Counted from the stretch's first letter, positions 6,140-14,745 are shown. The stretch is DNA of 17,071 bases from CAZFRF01 sp964540925 (GCA_964540925.1 CAZIOR010000012.1:1-17071), one strand, 5' to 3'. A program made the numbers and translations. Notes: a model not told the origin generated them from the letters alone.

Positions 6140-6763
6140 ATGTCTGCTGATAAATTAAAAAGTGAAGTGACAGCAAGTAGACCACGAGATGAAAAGGGTC
6201 ATTTTATTAGCTCTCCTGATTATAAATCAGCAAAAACACCTATAGAAAAATTTATTTATAGCCATACAGGTAATTATAAAGATCAGGAAGATCTTTTAGA
6301 TATAAGAATTGGAAATCCGTTGAGAAAAGTTATTGAATTGCTTGAAGAAATAAAAAAACAAAAAGCATTTAGCTTTACTTTCAAGGGCAGTTTAGGTATT
6401 GCTGGTGTATTAATGTTTTTGTCAGTTTTTGGCTTATTTGGTGGAAATAAAGTTATTTGTGAGAAAGGAAATCAAAGTATTGTAGGGTACGTAAAAATTT
6501 TAAATTTTAGAGAAATATATACTGATAAAGTTGGAATTATTGATTACGTTTTAAATATTATTGCGGTTCCACAAAAGAAAATAACTAAACGGACAATTTT
6601 GTTAACTGATTCAGTAGGTTCAACAATATATCTTCCCTATAATAAAGATATCGATTTTATTAAATATTCTAATAATTTAGTTGTGGTAACTGGTAAATAC
6701 AACTCTTGCTCAAATTCATTAATGATTGAGTCAGCCGAAGGAATTGAGAGAGCAACAGAATAA
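6140..6763 (+). CDS. single-pass membrane protein of unknown function
   Basis: I do not recognise this 207-residue protein. Residues 1-81 are polar and charged, include 'RPRDEKGHF' near 14-22, and end in the basic stretch 'EEIKKQKAF'. One membrane segment spans about 82-101 ('GSLGIAGVLMFLSVFGLFGG'). By the positive-inside rule the N-terminal part should be cytoplasmic and the C-terminal 105 residues outside. The C-terminal part looks all-beta: alternating strands around 'SIVGYVKIL', 'KRTILLTDSVGSTIYLPY' and 'NNLVVVTGKYNSCSNSLMIES'. This resembles a small beta-barrel such as an OB fold, by eye only. Two or three cysteines there could form a disulphide. It has its own TATAAT and sits alone between the tRNA and the glycan genes. 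Real gene confident, function unknown. Confidence 0.8.
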   Translation: MSADKLKSEVTASRPRDEKGHFISSPDYKSAKTPIEKFIYSHTGNYKDQEDLLDIRIGNPLRKVIELLEEIKKQKAFSFTFKGSLGIAGVLMFLSVFGLFGGNKVICEKGNQSIVGYVKILNFREIYTDKVGIIDYVLNIIAVPQKKITKRTILLTDSVGSTIYLPYNKDIDFIKYSNNLVVVTGKYNSCSNSLMIESAEGIERATE

Positions 6764-6794
6764 TTTTACTTATCTTTTTAAGCCTCAATGATTA

Positions 6795-6803
6795 TGTTAG
6801 AAT
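6795..6803 (+). promoter_or_regulatory. extended -10 promoter of the GT4 gene
   Basis: TGTTAGAAT is an extended -10 with a 5 of 6 hexamer. Six bases separate it from the ATG at 6810, so the predicted +1 is the A of the start codon. The message would be leaderless. No Shine-Dalgarno is present. Confidence 0.55.
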
Positions 6804-6809
6804 CTCAAT

Positions 6810-7841
6810 ATGAAAATTTTATTTCTAACTAGATCTTATTACCCCAATATTGGTGGAGTAGAAAAGCATATTTGGCAGATTACTAAAGAATTAACTAAAA
6901 AAGGTTATGCAATTAAAATTATTGCTGAAAAGCCATCTGAAAATAATAAGCTTTTAAATATTAAAAATAACGGTGAAGCAGTGATTTTCATACCCTCAAT
7001 AAAGGAAAATAAATTCAAAAAGTATCTTATCTGGATTAATTTGTTTAAATACATAAATGAAATAAGACAAGCAGACATTATCCATTGTCATGATGTTTTT
7101 TATTGGTACTTACCTTTTAGATTTATATTTCCAAACAAGAAAATATACACGACTTTCCATGGTTATGAGGGAAACAATATGCCCAATTTGAAGGCAAAAA
7201 TTATGCATAAGATTGCAGAAAAGTTATCAAGAGGAAATATATGTGTAGGAAATTTTTTTAAAAAATGGTACAACACTAATCCAACTTTTGTTATTTTTGG
7301 TGGGATTGATAAGCAAAAATTTAATAGCAAGAAAATAAAAGTCACGAATAAGGCAATGTACATTGGAAGGCTAGAGGAAGAGGCAGGTATAATGGCTTAT
7401 TTAAGGGCAATGAAAATATTAAAGGATAAAAAAAATGAACTAAGTTTAGATGTGTATGGTAATGGAAGCCAACTAACAAATGCAGTTCGATTTGTAAATA
7501 AACACAAACTAAAAGTGAAATTTAAAGGATTTGTGTATGATGTTGAAAAATTTTTACCTAATTATTCGTATGTATTTGTTTCTAGATATTTGGGTATCCT
7601 TGAAGCGATAGCTGCAAAAAAACCTATTTTCGCAGTTTATAATAACGAAATTAAAAAGGATTACCTCGAAATGACACCTTTTAGTAAGGAAATATTTATA
7701 TGTAAAGATAGTTTGCAAATTTCAAATTCGATTAAAACTTACTTGATAAATAAAAATTCATATAATTACTCAATCCTATCATCAACTCTTTTGACATGGA
7801 GAGAGGTAGCTAACGTTTATATAAATCTCTGGAAGATTTAA
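6810..7841 (+). CDS. glycosyltransferase family 4 (GT-B fold)
   Basis: Cytoplasmic, probably membrane-associated, retaining glycosyltransferase that moves a sugar from a nucleotide donor onto a glycan or lipid acceptor. The N terminus 'YYPNIGGVEKHIWQITKEL' is the classic GT4 acceptor-domain start with its glycine-rich loop. 'DIIHCHDVFYWYLPF', 'TTFHGYEG' and then 'MYIGRLEEEAGI' open the donor domain, with 'LDVYGNGSQ' and 'VKFKGFV' following. The donor signature is 'VSRYLGILEAIAAKKPIFAV' with E265. The first acidic residue of the usual EX7E pair is not present (V257 at that place). The 343 residues are slightly short for GT4. Donor and acceptor cannot be read from sequence. Its 3' end overlaps the convergent gene by 32 bases. 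Confidence 0.88.
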   Translation: MKILFLTRSYYPNIGGVEKHIWQITKELTKKGYAIKIIAEKPSENNKLLNIKNNGEAVIFIPSIKENKFKKYLIWINLFKYINEIRQADIIHCHDVFYWYLPFRFIFPNKKIYTTFHGYEGNNMPNLKAKIMHKIAEKLSRGNICVGNFFKKWYNTNPTFVIFGGIDKQKFNSKKIKVTNKAMYIGRLEEEAGIMAYLRAMKILKDKKNELSLDVYGNGSQLTNAVRFVNKHKLKVKFKGFVYDVEKFLPNYSYVFVSRYLGILEAIAAKKPIFAVYNNEIKKDYLEMTPFSKEIFICKDSLQISNSIKTYLINKNSYNYSILSSTLLTWREVANVYINLWKI

Positions 7842-9555
7842 TTTGGATTAAAATTATAATTAGCAAGGATAGTGTTAATAGTAATAAACTTATTTTTTTG
7901 GCTAAACTGATATAAAAAACATCTTCATATTTAATTATAACAATAAAATCGCCTTTGCTTATATTGAATGAAATATGTCCATTTTTACTTGGATAGGTTT
8001 TTAGTTTAATATTGTTTGCATATACATTCCATCCAGGAAAATATAAGGTATTTTCGTTTACAACCGTATTTTTTATCACTGACATTTGGTATACATGTTC
8101 ATTTTGAGATCTTTTAATAACAACATAGGAAATTAATTTATTTGGCTGAAAAGGTTTATTTGGAATAATGTTTTCCCACAGTCTTTTCGGATTTTGATAA
8201 ATTGTTGCTGCATAAAAATGATTGTCAATGTTGTATGTGCTAAGAGGAAGAGTTTTTATTAGGTATTCATCATTTATTTCAGGTATTAAATTTCTTTGTC
8301 CCCAATTTAAAATTGTAGATCCGATCATAAACAAGATTATTAAATATATTATTTTCAAATTTTTTATTTTACTTAAAACTAAAGAGGAAATGAATGCAGT
8401 TATTAAGCCAAGAATAATTAATAAACGATGTGGGCCTGAGCCGCCTAATATTGGTATTAAATTCCAAAATATTTTAGATTGAGGTAACAATAAAGAAAAA
8501 TATAAAAAGAAAAAAAATAGCCAGAAATATACTTTCTCTTTTTCCATATTTGTAAATTTACGCTTAAATATGAGAACAAAGGATAATATAATTAATAAAA
8601 TTTGTACGTAGCCTAATAGATAGGAAATTTCTCCCTTTGGTCCTTGAAATAATAGGCCAAGCCTCCAAGGAGAGTACAAAAGATCAGCTAATGAAGGAAA
8701 GAATATATTATCAAGATTAATCTTAACATGTGTTATGTAAAGGTAAGATTTAAATAAAATGCTAGGAAGCCATTGGTAAGCTGAAAGTATCAGTGAAAAA
8801 ATAAAAATAAAGGAGAATTTTAACAAATTTTTTATTTTACTTTTTCCGTAAAAGAACATATATGTAAAGAAAAGTGGAATCGTGAATATTGCAATAAAAA
8901 TATGACTAATAATTATTAAAAAATAAATGATGGAAGAATGTATAAGAAATATATTTTTTTTATTTTCATTTACTAAACTAATATAATAAAATAATAAAGG
9001 GAGCAAAGTATATGATGATATTTCACCCAGTGTGATTTTATAGTGAACGGAGATCAAATGATATGGGAAAAATGAATAAAAAAGTGCAAATATGAACGCA
9101 TTTAATTTATTTTTATTATATATTCTTAATCCTAAAATATAACTAAAAAGACCTGTTAAGATTAAATTACTGAATAAAAATATTTTTAATGAATTGATAA
9201 AAGAAAAACCTAATAAATGTGCAATTGTAGTAAGGTAGTAAGGAAATGTATAGTTAAACATAAATAAAGGTAAACCATAAAATGCATTTAGATCACCTGC
9301 CCAAGATGGTAAAATGGATCCTTCAAGTAAATTTTTATAAAATTCTATCGATCTATATACGTGTATATTGAAATCACCGCTTTCATATGAACCGACACGA
9401 AATATGCTAATTGATGTGCCTAAGCAAAGTAATAAGACTAAAAACAGTGGATTAATTTTCTTTTTTGGGAAAAATCTTTTAAAAATAAAAATAAACACAA
9501 ATAAAAATAATAAAAATAATAGGTTAATAATAATTAATTTATAGGGTGCAATCAT
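7810..9555 (-). CDS. polytopic GT-C-like membrane protein (YfhO / 6-pyruvoyl-tetrahydropterin-synthase-related membrane domain type)
   Basis: 581 residues with about ten to twelve membrane segments. The first extracytoplasmic loop carries 'ESGDFNIHVYRSIEFYKNLL' (D61, H65) and then 'GSILPSWAGDLNAFYGLPLF', the pattern of the membrane family historically named for 6-pyruvoyl tetrahydropterin synthase. That name is misleading, because these proteins are GT-C-fold-like and are usually found in surface glycan loci. The C-terminal 'YFPGWNVYANNIKLKTYP' followed by a small beta domain and a final membrane helix is like YfhO. A role in transferring a lipid-phosphate-linked sugar on the outer face is inference. 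It starts in a four-base ATGA overlap with the upstream minus-strand gene, so the two form a coupled pair. Strikingly rich in Ile, Leu, Phe and Lys. Confidence 0.85.
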   Translation of the reverse strand: MIAPYKLIIINLLFLLFLFVFIFIFKRFFPKKKINPLFLVLLLCLGTSISIFRVGSYESGDFNIHVYRSIEFYKNLLEGSILPSWAGDLNAFYGLPLFMFNYTFPYYLTTIAHLLGFSFINSLKIFLFSNLILTGLFSYILGLRIYNKNKLNAFIFALFYSFFPYHLISVHYKITLGEISSYTLLPLLFYYISLVNENKKNIFLIHSSIIYFLIIISHIFIAIFTIPLFFTYMFFYGKSKIKNLLKFSFIFIFSLILSAYQWLPSILFKSYLYITHVKINLDNIFFPSLADLLYSPWRLGLLFQGPKGEISYLLGYVQILLIILSFVLIFKRKFTNMEKEKVYFWLFFFFLYFSLLLPQSKIFWNLIPILGGSGPHRLLIILGLITAFISSLVLSKIKNLKIIYLIILFMIGSTILNWGQRNLIPEINDEYLIKTLPLSTYNIDNHFYAATIYQNPKRLWENIIPNKPFQPNKLISYVVIKRSQNEHVYQMSVIKNTVVNENTLYFPGWNVYANNIKLKTYPSKNGHISFNISKGDFIVIIKYEDVFYISLAKKISLLLLTLSLLIIILIQIKSSRDLYKR

Positions 9556-11411
9556 AAATTTTTAATTGAGTACATATATATATAAGGATAAGAATTATAT
9601 TTCGAAATCAGTTCTAGTTTATGCATGTCGCAATCAATAATTGAATATTTTTTACAGAAATTTTCAAATTCGTTTCCTCTTAATATTAAGTATTTAATTC
9701 CTTTCTTTCTTATTTCATTAATCGATTCGCCTCTTTTGTTAATTACAAAATTTATGTCAATGTAATCAAAGTCTGCATAAAAATATCCATGAAAATTATA
9801 AAATCCAACAGTTTCGTGATTTTCAATGTATTTATTAAATTGCTTGTTAAAATCAAAATAGCTTGAATTATCTCTTATTAATATTCTTGTTAAATAGTTA
9901 TTTTTATCGCTGAATCCAAGAGAATAAGGTAGAATTAAAATTGAATTAATAAAATAATAACAAAATACTAAAATTGAGAAGGTGATTAATAAAATATTTA
10001 ATAATTTGTATTTTTTAATCAACTCGCTAATAGAAAGTGAAGAGATAAAAATTAAGAAGATGTATAGTCCAATCATATATCTTCCAAAAAAATACTGTAC
10101 TAATAAATAAGTTACAAATGTAATTATAATTATTTTATTGATCTGTAAAGTTCGTATTTTATCGTAAATGTCCTTTAGGTTTATTATAAAAATAAATAAT
10201 CCGATGAAAAATAAAGGGGAGAATACATTAATAAAGTATTTTGGATTTAGTAACCCATAATTTATTCCAACATATTGAAACAAGCTTAATTTTTCTCTAG
10301 TTCCATCCAGATTTATATGATCAATAAACGCGGGATATATAGGATTACCTGTTAAAATATAAGATCTGATTAACCATAATCCATACACAAGCAGTGAGGA
10401 AGATATAAATAATAGTAAGTATTTTATCGTTGTCCTTTTAAATTTATTTTGTAGAGCAAGGAAAAGAGAAAATACTGGGTAAAATATAATTGTCCATAGT
10501 TTTGAAGCTACCACGCCGCCTAAGAATAAGCCAGATAGTGAATATGTAATAAGTTTATTCTTATATTGATCAATTAATATTAATGTTGAGATAAGCAAAC
10601 AAAAAAGCCACTGAAAATCAGTATACATTGATGAGGTTTCCTTAATAATTACAGGACTGCTTACCAATAATAAAGGCGTGTAAATAGCAAATTTATACTT
10701 AGTATTTATTTTAGAATAATTTATTAAAGTTAAAATCGTAAGTAAATAAAAGTAAAAATGCAGAAATCTGGCTGCTTCTTTAGATAGTAAAAATATTCCA
10801 ATTAAATAATATGATTCTGCGGTTTGAGGTGCAGCTGAGACATGGAGTTGTTCCTTAGGGGGGATCATATTCGTATTAAATCGTAGATATTGTCTTGGCA
10901 AATCAACATGGTATTGATCCTCTCTATATTCAGGATTGATTAGATTAATAAATCCTAAAAATATAAAAAGAGAAACAATAATAAAAACTGCTTTAAACTG
11001 TTTGAAGTAGTTAATTTCATTTTTAACATATATAAATAATTCTAAAAGTGACTGTTTTATATTTTTGAAAGGAAATAGCGAAATAAAGATAATACATAAA
11101 ATATAAATTGAAATTAATTGAGGATACAGTAAATGGAAAAAACCTAATAGAGCAATACCTAATGATGAAAAAATATATCCTAATCCAATTGAAATTAGAT
11201 AAGAGTAAGGTTTGTATTCAATGTTTTTGTTAAATAATGAAAATATTTTTTTGCCAAACAAATATGTGAAATTAAATATGATTAACGTAACTATTAAATT
11301 TAAAATAAAAATGAAGATGAAACTAATGTCCAAATTAAGTCCAGTGAAATCATTTTTTACGTAATTAAAGTTTTGAATTATATTATTAGATAATGAATTA
11401 AGGAGTCCCAT
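9552..11411 (-). CDS. GT-C family membrane glycosyltransferase (ArnT/PMT-like)
   Basis: 619 residues, about eleven or twelve membrane segments. The first large outer loop has 'NPEYREDQYHVDLPRQYLRF', with E164, D165 and H168, matching the acidic loop motif of GT-C enzymes of the PMT/ArnT kind ('D..YH...P..Y'). Later 'SSMYTDFQWLF', 'GGVVASKLW' and 'TGNPIYPAF' are typical of bacterial members. These enzymes use polyprenyl-phosphate sugars as donors outside the membrane. A Dpm1-like synthase that could supply them is encoded at 14035. It ends in about 130 mostly soluble residues ('ENHETVGFYNFHGYFYADFDY'-like) of unknown role. First gene of the two-gene minus-strand unit. The precise acceptor is unknown. 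Confidence 0.82.
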   Translation of the reverse strand: MGLLNSLSNNIIQNFNYVKNDFTGLNLDISFIFIFILNLIVTLIIFNFTYLFGKKIFSLFNKNIEYKPYSYLISIGLGYIFSSLGIALLGFFHLLYPQLISIYILCIIFISLFPFKNIKQSLLELFIYVKNEINYFKQFKAVFIIVSLFIFLGFINLINPEYREDQYHVDLPRQYLRFNTNMIPPKEQLHVSAAPQTAESYYLIGIFLLSKEAARFLHFYFYLLTILTLINYSKINTKYKFAIYTPLLLVSSPVIIKETSSMYTDFQWLFCLLISTLILIDQYKNKLITYSLSGLFLGGVVASKLWTIIFYPVFSLFLALQNKFKRTTIKYLLLFISSSLLVYGLWLIRSYILTGNPIYPAFIDHINLDGTREKLSLFQYVGINYGLLNPKYFINVFSPLFFIGLFIFIINLKDIYDKIRTLQINKIIIITFVTYLLVQYFFGRYMIGLYIFLIFISSLSISELIKKYKLLNILLITFSILVFCYYFINSILILPYSLGFSDKNNYLTRILIRDNSSYFDFNKQFNKYIENHETVGFYNFHGYFYADFDYIDINFVINKRGESINEIRKKGIKYLILRGNEFENFCKKYSIIDCDMHKLELISKYNSYPYIYMYSIKNL

Positions 11412-11422
11412 AATATCTCTGT

Positions 11423-11451
11423 ATTCTAATGTAGGAGATGCTATAATTCAA
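11423..11451 (-). promoter_or_regulatory. promoter of the minus-strand GT-C pair (TTGAAT, N17, TAGAAT)
   Basis: On the minus strand TTGAAT (11451 to 11446) and TAGAAT (11428 to 11423) are 17 bases apart. The box ends 11 bases before the ATG, predicting a leader of about five bases. It shares the 47-base intergenic gap with the divergent plus-strand promoter. The -35 of this promoter overlaps the -10 of the other. Confidence 0.5.
11439..11447 (+). promoter_or_regulatory. extended -10 promoter of the GT2/GT-C fusion gene
   Basis: TGCTATAAT, identical to the rplU extended -10, ends 11 bases before the ATG at 11459. The predicted leader is about five bases. The leader end 'CACAATATG' resembles those of the 6810 and 16010 genes. 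No Shine-Dalgarno. Confidence 0.6.
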
Positions 11452-11458
11452 CCACAAT

Positions 11459-14038
11459 ATGACTAAGGCAAAGTGTTCATTAATTTGTACAGTTTTAAAT
11501 GAAGAAGCCACTATAATTAAATTTCTTCAATCTGTTGTTAAGCAGGTTGTGTTGCCGTCAGAAATCATAATTGTTGACGGAGGAAGTAGTGATAATACAG
11601 TAGATAAAATTAAAGAATTTTCACCAAAATACAAAAACTTAAATATTAAAATTTTTATAAAAAAAGGAAATAGATCGGTGGGTAGAAATGAAGCAATTAA
11701 AAAATCAAAATTTGACATTATATTAATTACTGATTCAGGTTGCGAGCTTCATAAAGATTGGGTAAAAAATATGTGTTCAACATTTTCTTCAAATGTCGAT
11801 GTTGTCGCAGGGTACTATATGGGAAAACATACAAATATTTTCCAAAAATCTTTGATTCCATATGCATTAGTTATGCCTGATAAAGTAAATCCAAATAATT
11901 TTCTTCCTGCTACAAGATCTATGGCGCTAAGAAAAAAGGTATGGTCTAGTATAGGAGGTTTTAATGTTAAATACTCGCATAACGAAGATTATGTGTTCGC
12001 AAACAAAATTAAGGAAAAAGGATTTAATATTGAATTTAATAGAAAAGCAATTGTTTATTGGCAACCTAGGTCAAATATTAAATCAGCGTTTAGAATGTTT
12101 TACCGATTTGCGTATGGCGACATTGAATCAGGTATTTTTAGAGAAAAAGTTTTTTGGCTTATTTTTAGATATCTGATCGGTTTATATTTATTATCCTTGG
12201 TTCCAATTATGAAATCATTATCTCTCAATATATTTATAGTTGGAGGAGTGGTGGGATATTTATTCTGGATAGTCTTTAAAAATTACAGGTACGTTAAAAA
12301 TATTAAAGGGTTCATATTTTTACCCCTAATACAACTTACCGCAGATCTAGCTGTATTGTTAGGAACATTTAAAGCATTTTTGGTAAATGTAAAGCTAAAT
12401 TTATTAATTAATAGATTAGTTAAGCAGCGAATGCTTTTAATTATTATATTTACATATATAGGAATTTGTCTTGTTCAAATAAATTGGGGAATCCCGGGAG
12501 ATAGTCATCCTTTTAATTACTTTATGGATGAATGGCATCAAAGTCAGTCTGTAAGAAATCTGTTTAAATTTGGCTCACCAAACATTGAGGGCTCGGCAAA
12601 TGGTTCAATATTTCAATTTTTCTTAACTGGGATATTTTTGATTCCATTTATGGTTACAAAAATTGTGAATCCTTTTTTGATTAAATCATCTGTGTTAAAT
12701 GTAGATATTCAGCAAACTTTGTTTATTGTTTTGCGTACAAATACAATTTTATTTGGGGTATTAAGTATTACTGTATTTTATTATTTATCAAAGAAATTTT
12801 TAAAAATTAACCCATCAATTTCTACTTTATTTTTTACTTTTAATCCAATGTGGTTAATGTTAAGTGGGTATTTTAAGTATGATATCGCATTAATGTTTTG
12901 GACTTTGTTGGCGATATTATTTATGTTTAAATATCTTAAAGAGTTTAAATATTACAATTTCTATTTTGCGTGTTTTCTTTCGGCACTAGCTTTATCTATA
13001 AAACTTTCACCTTTTGCTTTAATACCGATATTAGGATTAGTATTTATCTTTGATAAAGATTGGAAAAAACGTCTTTTCATATTAGTAAAGGGCGGATTAA
13101 TTTATGTTTCTACTTTTCTATTATTTGGAGTTATAGATATTCTTTTGGGAAAGGGTAGTTTAAATGAATATCTTTCATCTACTTTATCGAGAACTCCAGA
13201 TTTTAATGCTGCAAATTTTCAAATTAGTAATAAAATTTGGCCATATTTATTATTAGATTTATTTCCAACACTTTTTAGTCATGCTTTTTATATCGTGGGT
13301 ATTTTAGGAGCAGCGATACTAATTTGTATTTTACTTTGGAATTTATTTTTTTCAAGAAATAAATTTAAATATATTTTTGATAATAGAATTTTAGTTATTT
13401 TTATTGCAGTTTTTATTTTATTTGTTTGTAGCTTAATTCCCCTGAAGCTAGATGCAACAAACAATCGAGTATTAATTCTAATACCGTTTTTGGCGTATTT
13501 TGTAAGTTACTTTATTAAATTTTTATCTAATAAATTTAATAATTTTTTAATTTTTATTTTTACGATTTTTATTATCATTCTTCAATTAATAGAATCATTT
13601 TCATGGCTACCTGTTAAGTTATTTAATGATCCTCGTCAATTGTCGACAATTTGGATTAATAAAAATATACCAGTTAACTCCACTATTGGTATACAAAATA
13701 TACCAATTTATCAAGGTTTACCTGATCAAGTAGTTAAAGAGTTTTATTACAGTCAATACAGAGTAGAAAATAATAATAAATTTAAGTATAAAATTATTTT
13801 GGCAACTGATAATACGTATCCACAATATGTAATCTTAACTAATGTTGGTGTCGAAACAAAATACAAACATAATTCAGAAACAAAAGATATATATAAAAAT
13901 TTACAGGAAAATAAATATAAATTGCTAAAAAAGTTTTCTCCTAATTTTAAATATTTATTTCTGTTTACAAATGATTTAAACTACTATATGGCAGCGATCG
14001 TTCAAAGCCCATTGGAAATAAGTATTTATAAAAAATGA
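11459..14038 (+). CDS. two-domain glycosyltransferase: GT2 fused to GT-C
   Basis: 859 residues combining two glycosyltransferases. Residues 1 to about 230 are GT2 (GT-A fold): 'CTVLNEEATI', 'IIVDGGSSDNT', 'SVGRNEAIKKSK', the metal-site motif as D92-S-G in 'TDSGCELHKDW', 'ATRSMALRKKVWSSIGGF' and 'HNED' at N175-D177. Two or three membrane segments follow (about 233-310). From about residue 325 a second polytopic region begins, with 'FMDEWHQSQSVRNLFKFGS' (D357, E358, H360) in its first outer loop, the acidic motif expected of GT-C enzymes, then about ten more membrane helices and a soluble C-terminal stretch. The reading frame is continuous, so the fusion is real unless assembly is wrong. The stop overlaps the next start as ATGA. 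Donors and acceptors are unknown. Confidence is high for GT2 and moderate for GT-C. Confidence 0.87.
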   Translation: MTKAKCSLICTVLNEEATIIKFLQSVVKQVVLPSEIIIVDGGSSDNTVDKIKEFSPKYKNLNIKIFIKKGNRSVGRNEAIKKSKFDIILITDSGCELHKDWVKNMCSTFSSNVDVVAGYYMGKHTNIFQKSLIPYALVMPDKVNPNNFLPATRSMALRKKVWSSIGGFNVKYSHNEDYVFANKIKEKGFNIEFNRKAIVYWQPRSNIKSAFRMFYRFAYGDIESGIFREKVFWLIFRYLIGLYLLSLVPIMKSLSLNIFIVGGVVGYLFWIVFKNYRYVKNIKGFIFLPLIQLTADLAVLLGTFKAFLVNVKLNLLINRLVKQRMLLIIIFTYIGICLVQINWGIPGDSHPFNYFMDEWHQSQSVRNLFKFGSPNIEGSANGSIFQFFLTGIFLIPFMVTKIVNPFLIKSSVLNVDIQQTLFIVLRTNTILFGVLSITVFYYLSKKFLKINPSISTLFFTFNPMWLMLSGYFKYDIALMFWTLLAILFMFKYLKEFKYYNFYFACFLSALALSIKLSPFALIPILGLVFIFDKDWKKRLFILVKGGLIYVSTFLLFGVIDILLGKGSLNEYLSSTLSRTPDFNAANFQISNKIWPYLLLDLFPTLFSHAFYIVGILGAAILICILLWNLFFSRNKFKYIFDNRILVIFIAVFILFVCSLIPLKLDATNNRVLILIPFLAYFVSYFIKFLSNKFNNFLIFIFTIFIIILQLIESFSWLPVKLFNDPRQLSTIWINKNIPVNSTIGIQNIPIYQGLPDQVVKEFYYSQYRVENNNKFKYKIILATDNTYPQYVILTNVGVETKYKHNSETKDIYKNLQENKYKLLKKFSPNFKYLFLFTNDLNYYMAAIVQSPLEISIYKK

Positions 14039-14745
14039 CAAATAATTTTGCAGTTATTATTCCTTCGTATAATGAATCAGAAAATCTTAAAATTCTAGTT
14101 AAAAAAATTAGAAATCTATATCCCACTTTTAAAATATTTATTATTGACGATTCTAAGAGTGAGGAAAATGAAAAAATTAAAAAAGCAATACGCCTATATT
14201 CAAATGTAAAACTTATTTCACGCATGAGAAAGTCTGGAAGAGGAAGCGCAGTAATGTTAGGCTTTAAGGAAGCTTACAAATTAAAAAATATTCAATATTT
14301 TCTTGAAATGGATTCAGATTTGGCTCATGACCCAGTAGAAATTAAAAGATTTTTAGAAAAAAGTAAAACTAGCCAATATGATTTAATTATTGGGTCAAGA
14401 TATTTGAAGGGAAGTAAGATTAAAAATATTACAAAAAATAGAACAATTTTAAGTAGGGTAATAAATTTTTACTTAAAATTTTGGTTAAATGTTAGGGTAT
14501 CAGATTTTACAAGTGGTTTTAGATTATATTCAAGAAAAAGTGTTAGTTTTTTACTAAAAACAAAAATTGAATCAAAAGGTTTTATTACTTTATCTGAAGT
14601 TTTATATAAAATAAATAAACAGAAATATATAATAGCAGAAGTTCCAATTACTTGGAATTATAGAATTTATGGAAAATCTAATGTTAATATTCAGGAATTA
14701 TTGGTTTCGTTATTTTACGTTATTAAGTTAAGATTATCTAAATAA
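14035..14745 (+). CDS. polyprenyl-phosphate sugar synthase, Dpm1-like GT2
   Basis: Transfers a sugar (mannose or glucose in characterised relatives) from a nucleotide sugar to polyprenyl phosphate on the cytoplasmic face, making the donor for outer GT-C enzymes. Motifs: 'VIIPSYNESENL', 'IIDDSKS', 'GRGSAVMLGFKEA', the metal-binding DSD at 93-95 in 'MDSDLAHDP', 'GSRYLKGSKI', 'DFTSGFRLYSRK' and 'EVPITWNYRIYGKSNV'. These are the standard dolichol-phosphate-mannose-synthase series. At 236 residues it is the short form without fused membrane helices. It starts in an ATGA overlap with the GT2/GT-C fusion gene, which argues for coupled translation and a shared pathway. Its end overlaps the convergent methyltransferase gene by eight bases. 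No Shine-Dalgarno. Confidence 0.92.
   Translation: MTNNFAVIIPSYNESENLKILVKKIRNLYPTFKIFIIDDSKSEENEKIKKAIRLYSNVKLISRMRKSGRGSAVMLGFKEAYKLKNIQYFLEMDSDLAHDPVEIKRFLEKSKTSQYDLIIGSRYLKGSKIKNITKNRTILSRVINFYLKFWLNVRVSDFTSGFRLYSRKSVSFLLKTKIESKGFITLSEVLYKINKQKYIIAEVPITWNYRIYGKSNVNIQELLVSLFYVIKLRLSK

Noticed and set aside
8222..8482. Plus-strand open frame of 86 codons inside the 7810-9555 gene
   Set aside because: It is antisense to a clear membrane-protein gene, has low-complexity sequence, no promoter spacing like its neighbours and no recognisable domain.
14036..14038. Possible UGA recoding as in some CPR lineages
   Set aside because: TGA ends the 11459 and 9552 genes at tight ATGA overlaps with valid next genes, so it acts as a stop. 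No conserved protein here has an in-frame TGA.
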